Part shown: positions 57,296 to 64,000 of the stretch, piece after piece
How positions within the stretch are numbered: position 1 is the stretch's first letter
Layout of the letters: each line of letters opens with the position of its first letter
Origin: Consotaella salsifontis
GTDB taxonomy: Bacteria > Pseudomonadota > Alphaproteobacteria > Rhizobiales > Rhizobiaceae
Assembly (NCBI RefSeq): GCF_900167365.1
Contig: NZ_FUXL01000003.1
Span: 372,001 to 436,000, forward strand
Direction of reading: 5' to 3'
Length of the DNA stretch: 64,000 bases
Translations under genes and position numbers: made by a program
Notes under the pieces: model-generated
Databases searched by the model: none
Seen by the model: only the letters and a program-made list of their open reading frames with translations
What the model was told of the DNA's origin: nothing

Positions 57296-57693
57296 CATCG
57301 TCTTCATCGCTGACGAAGAACCAGAAGCTCGTTCTCGACGCGCTCGAAAAGGAGAAAGGGCCGCTCAGCGCCTATTCCATCCTCGACCGGCTCCGGGACG
57401 ACGGGCTGCGCGCGCCGCTGCAGGTCTATCGGGCGCTCGACAAGCTGCTCGATCTCCAGCTCGTTCATCGGCTGGAGAGCCTGAATGCGTTCGTCGCCTG
57501 CGCCCATCCCCACTGCCATGCCTCGCACATGATCGCTTTCGGCATCTGCGAGACCTGCGGGCAGGTGTGGGAATTTTCCGACGATGTGGTGCGCGACCGC
57601 TTGATGGGCTGGGCGGAGAGCCACGACTTCAAGCCGTCCAAGACCACCATCGAGATGAAGGGCGTCTGCGCCGACTGCCGCGCGGCCGGCTGA
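57292..57693 (+). CDS. zur: Zinc uptake regulator Zur (Fur family)
   Basis: 133 residues from ATG 57292. DNA-binding region is LTKNQKLVLDALEKEKGPLSAYSILD and LQVYRALDKLLD, then VHRLESLNAFVACAHPHCH, the zinc site motif ICETCGQVWEF and the last CxxC in CADC. The presence at the end of znuCB and the ATGA coupling identify Zur. It represses zinc import when zinc is sufficient, including its own operon through the site at 55524. Confidence 0.93.
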   Translation: MTSSSSLTKNQKLVLDALEKEKGPLSAYSILDRLRDDGLRAPLQVYRALDKLLDLQLVHRLESLNAFVACAHPHCHASHMIAFGICETCGQVWEFSDDVVRDRLMGWAESHDFKPSKTTIEMKGVCADCRAAG

Positions 57694-57704
57694 ACCTCGC
57701 CGGA

Positions 57705-58175
57705 TCAGAGCTTCAGCTTGTAGCCCAGGTGGCTGGCCTCGAAGCCGAGGCGCTCATAGAAGCGGTGGGCATCCGGGCGTTGTCTGTCGGTCGTGAGCTG
57801 GACGAGGGAGCAGCCTCGCCGCCGGCATTCCTCGATCGCCCAAACGAACATGCGGCCCCCCAGCCCCGAACCCCGCAGCTCCGCCGCGATCCGCACGCCC
57901 TCGATCTGCCCGCGCCATGATCCCATGCGCGAAAGGCCGGGAATGAAGGTCAGCTGAAGCGTGCCGACCACGCGCTCTCCGAGGCGGGCCACCGCCAGCA
58001 GCTGGTTCGGGTCGGCATCCATCGCCTGGAAGGCCTGAACATAGGCGTCGTTCAGGGGAAGCGACGGGTCCTCACGCGCCCGGCCGACCTCGTCATCGGC
58101 CAGAAGCGCGACAATTTCCGTGACATCGCTGGACTTCGCGCGCTGGAAAACGATTTCATCGACGGAAAATGACAT
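57705..58175 (-). CDS. GNAT family N-acetyltransferase
   Basis: 156 residues. GNAT motifs: LLAVARLGERVVGTLQLTFIPGLSRMG across strands 3-4, the acetyl-CoA loop VRIAAELRGSGLGGRMFVWAIEEC and QLTTDRQRPDAHRFYERLGFEASH. A typical small-molecule or peptide acetyltransferase; substrate unknown. Converges on zur with 11 bases between. Confidence 0.88.
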   Translation of the reverse strand: MSFSVDEIVFQRAKSSDVTEIVALLADDEVGRAREDPSLPLNDAYVQAFQAMDADPNQLLAVARLGERVVGTLQLTFIPGLSRMGSWRGQIEGVRIAAELRGSGLGGRMFVWAIEECRRRGCSLVQLTTDRQRPDAHRFYERLGFEASHLGYKLKL

Positions 58176-58317
58176 GATCGGCGCCTTTGGGCTGACGATG
58201 GCGTTTGGTTCGTTCTATGGTGCGGCGACAAGGCCGATCCGAGAGGGGCGGCGGGAAGAAAGCACGCCGTTCGCCGGATGACAAACCGGCTGGCGGTGGC
58301 AGGCGGAGGGAAAAAGC

Positions 58318-59373
58318 ATGAAGACGATGAAGGGACCGGGCCTTTTTCTGGCGCAGTTCGTGGGGGATGAGGCGCCATTCAATTCCCTGCCGGAGATCGC
58401 GCGATGGGCCGCGGGTCTCGGCTACAAGGGCATCCAGATTCCGACTTGGGCCGGCCAGCTCTTCGACCTCGAGAAGGCCGCTGCTTCCAGGGACTATTGC
58501 GACGAGGTCGCCGGCGTCTGCCGCGAGGCGGGCGTCGAGATCACCGATCTTTCGACCCATCTTCAGGGACAGCTCGTCGCCGTTCACCCAGCGTTCGATG
58601 AAGCGTTCGACGGTTTTGCCGTGCCCGAGGTAAGAGGCAATCCCAAGGCTCGGCAGGAATGGGCGACCCGTCAAGTGATGCTCGCCGCCAAGGCGAGCGC
58701 CAATCTCGGCCTCAAAACCCACGTCACCTTTCCCGGCGCTCTCGCGTGGCCCTACCTCTATCCCTGGCCGCAACGACCGGCGGGGCTGATCGAGACGGCG
58801 TTCGAGGAGCTGGCGCGCCGTTGGGTGCCTATCCTCGACGCCTTCGACGAGGTGGGCTGCGACGTCGGCTATGAAATTCATCCGGGCGAGGACATTTTCG
58901 ACGGCGCGACCTACGAGATGTTCCTCGAAGCCACCGGGAACCACCCGCGCGCCAGGATCAACTACGACCCCTCGCATTTCGTGCTGCAACAGCTCGACTA
59001 TGTCGAGTTCATCGACATCTATCACGAGCGCATCTGCGCCTTTCACGTGAAGGACGCGGAGTTCAACCCGACGGGGCGGCAGGGCGTCTATTCGGGCTAT
59101 CAGCCTTGGATCAAAAGGGCCGGGCGCTTCCGCTCGCTGGGCGATGGGCAGGTCGACTTCGCCGCGATCTTCTCAAAGCTCGCCGAATATGACTACGATT
59201 CCTGGGCGGTGCTCGAATGGGAGTGCTGCCTCAAGCATCCGCACGACGGCGCTGCCGAGGGCGCGCCCTTCATCGCCGACCATATTATCCGGGTGACGGA
59301 CAAGGCGTTCGACGATTTCGCCAGCGGCGGAACCGATGCGGCGGCAAACAAGCGGATGCTGGGCATCGGCTGA
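58318..59373 (+). CDS. Sugar phosphate isomerase/epimerase-like TIM barrel protein
   Basis: 351 residues of the xylose-isomerase-like (IolE/IolI) barrel family. Metal-ligand motifs are VGYEIHPGEDIFDG (Glu/His), ARINYDPSHFVLQQ (Asp/His), AFHVKDAEF and a final Glu in AVLEWECCLKHP. Strand starts are GIQIPTWAG and KTHVTFPGALAWP. It lies 39 bases upstream of a Gfo/Idh/MocA oxidoreductase gene; such pairs act together in catabolism of inositol-like or keto-sugars. The substrate is not deducible. Confidence 0.87.
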   Translation: MKTMKGPGLFLAQFVGDEAPFNSLPEIARWAAGLGYKGIQIPTWAGQLFDLEKAAASRDYCDEVAGVCREAGVEITDLSTHLQGQLVAVHPAFDEAFDGFAVPEVRGNPKARQEWATRQVMLAAKASANLGLKTHVTFPGALAWPYLYPWPQRPAGLIETAFEELARRWVPILDAFDEVGCDVGYEIHPGEDIFDGATYEMFLEATGNHPRARINYDPSHFVLQQLDYVEFIDIYHERICAFHVKDAEFNPTGRQGVYSGYQPWIKRAGRFRSLGDGQVDFAAIFSKLAEYDYDSWAVLEWECCLKHPHDGAAEGAPFIADHIIRVTDKAFDDFASGGTDAAANKRMLGIG

Positions 59374-59412
59374 CCGGAAAGAACGGACACACAAGCACGA
59401 GGGAGGGCGTGA

Positions 59413-60573
59413 ATGGCCATCGGGGGAACAAGCGAACATCACGGCGGCAGCATCCGCCTGGGCATGGTGGGCGGCGGGGAAGGGGCCTTCATCGGTGCCG
59501 TTCATCGCATCGCGGCACGGCTTGACGGCGATTACGAGCTGGTCGCCGGTGCCTTTTCGTCCGATGCGGAACGCTCGAAGCGCTCGGGCGCCGCGCTCGG
59601 CCTTGCCGAGGATCGCTGCTACGGCACGTTCGAGGAGATGGCGCGGCGCGAGAAGCGGCTGAAGGACGGTGTCGAGGCGGTGGCGATCGTCACGCCGAAC
59701 CACATGCACTTCCCCGTCGCCAAGGCGTTTCTCGATCGCGGCATCCACGTCATCTGCGACAAGCCGCTCACCACCAATCTGAGGGACGCCAAGCGGCTGA
59801 AGGCCATCGCGGAGAAGTCCGGGGCGATCTTCGCGCTGACGCACAACTATTCCGCCTATCCGATGATCCGCGAGGCGCGGGCGCGCGTCGCCGCCGGCGA
59901 GCTCGGTGATCTGCGCCTCGTCCAGGTCGAATACGCGCAGGACTGGTTGGCGGAGGATGTCCACTCCAAGCAGGCCGATTGGCGTGTCGACCCCGCCAAG
60001 GCCGGGGCGGGCGGCTGTATCGGGGATATCGGCACTCACGCCTATCAGCTCGCGCGTTTCGTCACCGGTCTGGAGGTGGAAAGCCTTGCCGCAGACCTCA
60101 CCAGCTTCGTGCCGGGGCGTCAGGTCGATGACAACGTCCAGGTGATGCTGCGCTTCGCGGGCGGGGCCAAGGGGGCGCTGTGGGCCAGCCAGGTGGCTGT
60201 CGGCAACGAGAACGCCCTGCGGCTTCGCGTCTATGGCACCAAGGCGGGCATCGAGTGGGAACAGGAGAACCCGAACGCCCTGTGGTTCATGCCGTTCGGC
60301 GAGCCGCGCCTGCTTCTGACGCGAGGCGGCGCGGGAACCGGCGAAGCAGCGGCCCGGGTGACGCGTGTCCCCGCCGGCCACCCCGAGGGCTATCTCGAGG
60401 GCTTCGCAACGATCTACCAGGAGGTTGCGCGCGCCATCCGCGCCGCGCGCGACGGTGAGCCGCTGGCGCCCGATATCATGTTCCCCGGCGTCGACGATGG
60501 CGTCGATGGCATCGCCTTCATTGAGGCGGCGGTGAAATCGAGCAAGCGAAATGGCGCCTGGACCGGGCTTTGA
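59413..60573 (+). CDS. Gfo/Idh/MocA family NAD(P)-dependent oxidoreductase
   Basis: 386 residues. Rossmann glycine motif is [17 protein letters not shown], nucleotide-fold continuation [13 protein letters not shown], the family signature [13 protein letters not shown] (Lys-Pro) and the catalytic-region [17 protein letters not shown]. The rest is the alpha/beta substrate domain. Oxidises a hydroxyl of a sugar or polyol. Paired with the TIM-barrel isomerase gene upstream, likely one operon. Confidence 0.92.
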   Translation: MAIGGTSEHHGGSIRLGMVGGGEGAFIGAVHRIAARLDGDYELVAGAFSSDAERSKRSGAALGLAEDRCYGTFEEMARREKRLKDGVEAVAIVTPNHMHFPVAKAFLDRGIHVICDKPLTTNLRDAKRLKAIAEKSGAIFALTHNYSAYPMIREARARVAAGELGDLRLVQVEYAQDWLAEDVHSKQADWRVDPAKAGAGGCIGDIGTHAYQLARFVTGLEVESLAADLTSFVPGRQVDDNVQVMLRFAGGAKGALWASQVAVGNENALRLRVYGTKAGIEWEQENPNALWFMPFGEPRLLLTRGGAGTGEAAARVTRVPAGHPEGYLEGFATIYQEVARAIRAARDGEPLAPDIMFPGVDDGVDGIAFIEAAVKSSKRNGAWTGL

Positions 60574-60664
60574 CGGCGGCGGGCGCCGGAGCCATCGGGG
60601 AAGCGGCTGACAGATTGTCGCACCCCGGGGCTCTTCTGCCGACTTGAAGTTTTGCATTGCCGGG

Positions 60665-60690
60665 GACAAGCCCGTCGGGACGGGCTTGTC
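60665..60690 (+). terminator. GC-rich hairpin after the oxidoreductase gene
   Basis: A perfect 12-base-pair inverted repeat (60665-60676 with 60679-60690) and 2-base loop, in the 281-base gap after the isomerase-oxidoreductase pair. No T-run follows, so its role as a terminator is uncertain. The rest of the gap shows nothing recognisable. Confidence 0.5.
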
Positions 60691-60854
60691 GTTCCTCTGC
60701 CACGAGCCGCAGGTAGAGAGCGATCGCCGGTCGGCATTCTGGCCTTGCGGCAAGACGGTGCAACGGTTGCCCTGTCCTGGTATGATTTCTACCCCATTTC
60801 CCGTGTTCGGAGGCGTCGACAGCCTCGTCCCGGAGTTTCTGAAGAGGGCATCTG

Positions 60855-62504
60855 ATGGATAGCATCCAGAGCGAGCTTCGCCGCCCCGTTCCGCTTTCAC
60901 TGGCGGTGGCCGCGGTTGTCGGATGGATTGTCGTGATCATCATGGCGTTCACGAACTCCTCGACCAAGGCGGAATACGAGGCGAGGATTTCCTCTCTGCA
61001 GCGTTCGCGGGCGGAGATGCAAGCCGAACTCGATCAGTTTCATGCCGCCTCGGCCGATCTCGGCGCGTTGCGCGCGCAGATCCAGGAGGCCCAGGCGACG
61101 CTGAACGATCTTCGCCCGCAGCGGGAGACGGCGATCGCCGACCTGAAGAACGTCCAGGCGCAGCTGGCGGCGAGGCGAAAGGACCTCGACGCGGTCCAGA
61201 AGCAGTTCGCCGCCGCGCAGCCTGAGCTCGAGCGGCTGACCGCCGATCTCACGCGCGCCCAGGCCGAATTCGATTCGACCCGCAAGAATGTCGACGCCAG
61301 CCAGAAGGAACTCGCGGACGTTTCCGCTCGCCTCACCGACGCGCGTCAGCAGGAGGCACAGACGCGCTCTGCGGTGGCGGAGCTTTCGAAGGATGCGGAA
61401 AACCTGACCGCTCAGGTCGCGGAGGCGCAGAAGAAGCAGAGCGAGGCCGAGGCCGCCAAGGCCAAGATCGACGATCAGACCGCGACGGCGCAGCGGCAGC
61501 TTCAGGCGATCCAGCAGAACCAGACGGAGGCGCGCCGCCAGATGGCCGCGCTCGACCAGCAGCGCCAGCAGGTGGAAAAGGCGCTCGCCGACCTTAAGGC
61601 CCAGCAGCAGGATCTGACGAACAGCCAGCAGGCGGCCCAGGCCAAGCTGGCGGACATGACGAAGCAGGTGGACACCCTGACACAGCGCTCCAGCGATTTG
61701 ACCAACCAGCTCAACACCGCCGAGGCGAACCTTAAGGCCGCACAGCAGGCCGAGAAGGAAACCAACGAGCGTCTCGCCGCCATCCGCCCACAAGTGACCA
61801 GCCTGACGAGCCAGCAGACCGACCTCCAGGCCGCGATTTCGCAGCTCGAAGATCAGCGCTCGCAGCTGACCAGCGACATCGCGGCGGCGGAGACCCACAG
61901 AACGGAGCTTCAGACAGGCATCGCCAAGCTTGCCGATACGCTGGCCACCCGAACCGACGAACTGGCTACGGTGGAAAAGCGGCTGGCCGATGCGACGCAG
62001 AAGGCCGCGGCGGAAAGCCAGGCGCAGTCCGCGCCCCCCGCCGCGGCGCCCGCGAGTGCGGCCGCGCCTCAGCCTGCGGCGACATCTGCGGCCGAGTCCG
62101 GTGGGCAAGGCACGAGCCAGAATGGCGGAGCGAACCAGCCGGGTGCGGGCGAGCCGTCCGCGAAGCCGGCCGATGCGGCGCCCACGGACGATGCGAAGGG
62201 GCAGCCGGCGCAGATCGTCATGCAACCCGGTACCTACCGCGCCGACACCACGCAGCTTGTCGTCCGTGATGACGGCAGCTTCGCCCTGACCGATTCCGCC
62301 CAGGGCACCGCCACGGCGACCGGAACGTGGCTGGTCAAGGACGGAACTTTGACGTTGACGGACGTCAAGGGCAGCATGGACGCAGAAACCTTCCCGATGA
62401 CGTGCAAGGTGGACGGCGGCGAGAACGGGGCGTTTCGTCTGTTGGCCGCAGAAGGGCAGCAATGCTCCATGCTGGCGGGCAAGACGTTCTCTGTCGCACA
62501 ATGA
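60855..62504 (+). CDS. Single-helix membrane protein with long coiled coil and C-terminal beta domain
   Basis: 549 residues. One membrane helix (about residues 14-31) then about 350 residues of Gln/Ala/Leu-rich coiled coil (LAARRKDLDAVQKQFAAAQP, LDQQRQQVEKALADLKAQQQ). A Pro/Ala/Ser linker leads to a C-terminal domain of about 90 residues with alternating strands (YRADTTQLVVRDDGSFALTD, GTWLVKDGTLTLTDVKG) and two Cys. The topology suggests an inner-membrane anchored periplasmic stalk. Not a named family. Confidence 0.75.
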   Translation: MDSIQSELRRPVPLSLAVAAVVGWIVVIIMAFTNSSTKAEYEARISSLQRSRAEMQAELDQFHAASADLGALRAQIQEAQATLNDLRPQRETAIADLKNVQAQLAARRKDLDAVQKQFAAAQPELERLTADLTRAQAEFDSTRKNVDASQKELADVSARLTDARQQEAQTRSAVAELSKDAENLTAQVAEAQKKQSEAEAAKAKIDDQTATAQRQLQAIQQNQTEARRQMAALDQQRQQVEKALADLKAQQQDLTNSQQAAQAKLADMTKQVDTLTQRSSDLTNQLNTAEANLKAAQQAEKETNERLAAIRPQVTSLTSQQTDLQAAISQLEDQRSQLTSDIAAAETHRTELQTGIAKLADTLATRTDELATVEKRLADATQKAAAESQAQSAPPAAAPASAAAPQPAATSAAESGGQGTSQNGGANQPGAGEPSAKPADAAPTDDAKGQPAQIVMQPGTYRADTTQLVVRDDGSFALTDSAQGTATATGTWLVKDGTLTLTDVKGSMDAETFPMTCKVDGGENGAFRLLAAEGQQCSMLAGKTFSVAQ

Positions 62505-62589
62505 TCCTTGCAGGGCGGAGGCTGGGGCGGGCGCCTTTGCATCGCCCTCCGGAATAGCCAACACTGCCTGAACAACCAAAGGGGCGGCG

Positions 62590-64000
62590 ATGACGCGGAA
62601 TTTTCAAAGTCTCTATCGGCATGGTTTCGCGCGCGTTGCCGCCTGCACGTTTCCCGCCGCGCTGGCCGATCCGGAAGCCAATCTTGCCTCGGTACTGGCC
62701 GCAGTGGGGCGTGCCGATGCGGCCGGCGTGGCGCTGGCCATATTCCCCGAGCTGTGCCTCAGCAGCTACGCCATCGACGACCTGCTCCTTCAGGACGTTC
62801 TCTTGGACAGTGTCGAAGCCGCCATCGAGCGGCTGGTCGGCGCGTCGCGCGATCTTTCGCCGGCGATTGTCGTCGGCGCTCCGCTCCGGCACCGTGGCCG
62901 GCTCTACAACTGCGCGCTGACCATCCATCGTGGCCGCATTCTCGGTGTCACGCCGAAAACCTATCTACCGAACTATCGGGAATTCTACGAAAAGCGGCAT
63001 TTTGCTTCCGGCGAGGGCACCGAGGGCGATTCCATCGCGCTTGCCGGGCAGGCCGTGCCGTTCGGCCGCGATCTCATCTTCGCGGCGACCGATGTTCCCG
63101 GCTTCGTCCTCCACACGGAGATCTGTGAGGACTTCTGGGTGCCGCAGCCGCCGAGCGGCGAGGCGGCTCTTGCCGGCGCGACGATCCTCGCCAACCTTTC
63201 GGCCAGCAACATCACCATCGGCAAGGCGGCGACGCGGGGCCTGCTTTGCCAGTCGCAATCGGCGCGCTGCATCGCCGCCTATATCTACACCGCTGGCGGC
63301 GCTGGTGAATCGACCACCGACCTTGCCTGGGACGGCCAAGCCTCGATCTATGAGAACGGCTTGCTGCTCTCCGAGACGGAGCGTTTTCCCACCGAGGAGC
63401 GGCAGGCGATCGCCGACGTCGATCTCGATCTACTGCGGCAGGAGCGCGCCCGCACCGGCAGTCTCGACGACAACCGCCGCGTTCACCGCGCGCGCGTCGA
63501 AGCCTTCCGCCGGATAGAATTCGAGCTTCAGCCAAGGGACGAGGATCTGGGGCTGGTGCGGCCTCTGGCGCGCTTCCCGTTCGTGCCGGCCGATCCGCAG
63601 CGCCTCGATCAGGACTGCTACGAGGCCTACAACATCCAGGTGGCCGGCCTGGCTCAACGGCTCAAGGCCACGGGCATCGAGAAGCTCGTCATCGGCGTGT
63701 CCGGTGGTCTCGACTCCACACAGGCGCTGATTGTCTCGGCCAAGGTCATGGATCGTCTCGGTCTGCCGCGCCAGAACATTCTCGCCTACACCCTGCCGGG
63801 CTTCGCCACGAGCTCGGGAACCAAGGGCAATGCCCACGCCCTGATGAAGGCCCTCGGCGTTTCCGCTCACGAGCTCGACATCCGCCCCGCCGCCCGCCAG
63901 ATGCTGGCCGATATGGACCATCCCTTCGCCAAGGGAGAGGCGGTGCATGACGTGACGTTCGAGAACGTCCAGGCAGGGCTGCGCACCGACTATCTCTTCC
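62590..64000 (+). CDS. nadE: Glutamine-dependent NAD+ synthetase (partial, runs off the window)
   Basis: 470 residues present, start ATG 62590 behind AAGGGG, no stop before the window end. The N-terminal nitrilase-type amidase has its triad: Glu in AIFPELCLS, Lys in [11 protein letters not shown] and Cys in [11 protein letters not shown]. The synthetase domain begins near residue 330 with the ATP P-loop [16 protein letters not shown]. It makes NAD from deamido-NAD using glutamine-derived ammonia. About two thirds of the expected 680 or so residues are visible. Confidence 0.95.
   Translation, partial: MTRNFQSLYRHGFARVAACTFPAALADPEANLASVLAAVGRADAAGVALAIFPELCLSSYAIDDLLLQDVLLDSVEAAIERLVGASRDLSPAIVVGAPLRHRGRLYNCALTIHRGRILGVTPKTYLPNYREFYEKRHFASGEGTEGDSIALAGQAVPFGRDLIFAATDVPGFVLHTEICEDFWVPQPPSGEAALAGATILANLSASNITIGKAATRGLLCQSQSARCIAAYIYTAGGAGESTTDLAWDGQASIYENGLLLSETERFPTEERQAIADVDLDLLRQERARTGSLDDNRRVHRARVEAFRRIEFELQPRDEDLGLVRPLARFPFVPADPQRLDQDCYEAYNIQVAGLAQRLKATGIEKLVIGVSGGLDSTQALIVSAKVMDRLGLPRQNILAYTLPGFATSSGTKGNAHALMKALGVSAHELDIRPAARQMLADMDHPFAKGEAVHDVTFENVQAGLRTDYLF

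Noticed and set aside
60897-62579. A 560-codon minus-strand frame across the coiled-coil gene
   Set aside because: Antisense of a repetitive Gln/Ala-rich coding region; Leu/Arg/Gly-rich product without domains.

Overview
The window is chromosomal DNA from a GC-rich alphaproteobacterium of the order Hyphomicrobiales (Rhizobiales). The order is suggested by a giant growth-pole-ring (GPR/RgsE-like) polar growth protein, a CckA cell-cycle kinase, a rhizobial-type DksA without the usual zinc cysteines, a class II DAHP synthase, and a PlcP-like phospholipase beside a lipid glycosyltransferase. Family or genus cannot be fixed from sequence reading alone. Gene density is high, with no insertion sequence, prophage, CRISPR array or rRNA; one tRNA (Asn) is present.

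Layout. 1-3.4 kb: end of a GntR/HutC regulator, an amidohydrolase with an altered metal motif, and a nucleotide-sugar reductase/epimerase plus an initiating sugar-phosphate transferase (O-antigen or EPS start). 3.4-8.5 kb: a complete nikABCDE nickel importer on the minus strand, preceded by a perfect NikR operator. 8.8-16.7 kb: a tiny ORF with a strong SD and its own terminator, DAHP synthase, an extradiol-type dioxygenase, DedA, GltX and MaeB. 16.9-18.8 kb: a PlcP-like/glycosyltransferase pair for phosphate-sparing membrane lipid remodelling. 18.9-23.9 kb: an Mla-type lipid transport operon (fused MlaB-MlaE, MlaF, long repeat-bearing MCE protein, lipoprotein) with a perfect CtrA box upstream. 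24-31.5 kb: the 2468-residue GPR-like protein.

31.9-44.2 kb: ferredoxin, DUF922 protease-like protein, VanZ-like protein, folP-folK, a YcjX/YcjF-like pair, a SixA-like phosphatase, dksA (with a second perfect CtrA box in the intergenic region), a FliO-domain protein and cckA. 44.2-49 kb: a poorly understood stretch with a GNAT enzyme translationally coupled to an 89-residue protein, convergent LysR and divergent XRE regulators, then about 1.8 kb of sparse DNA with small membrane or secreted ORFs. 49-54 kb: Rnk, an EamA exporter, and an iron-siderophore-type ABC importer divergent from a methyltransferase, with a RirA-type site between them. 54.3-57.7 kb: tRNA-Asn and the zinc regulon (znuA divergent from znuCB-zur, with a Zur-type palindrome between). 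57.7-64 kb: GNAT, a sugar isomerase/oxidoreductase pair, a coiled-coil membrane protein and the start of nadE.

Three metal-uptake systems (Ni, Fe, Zn) each carry a recognisable operator for their expected metalloregulator. Two full CtrA sites lie in the same window as cckA, the kinase that controls CtrA. Envelope functions (polar growth, lipid trafficking, lipid remodelling, O-antigen initiation) dominate the rest.
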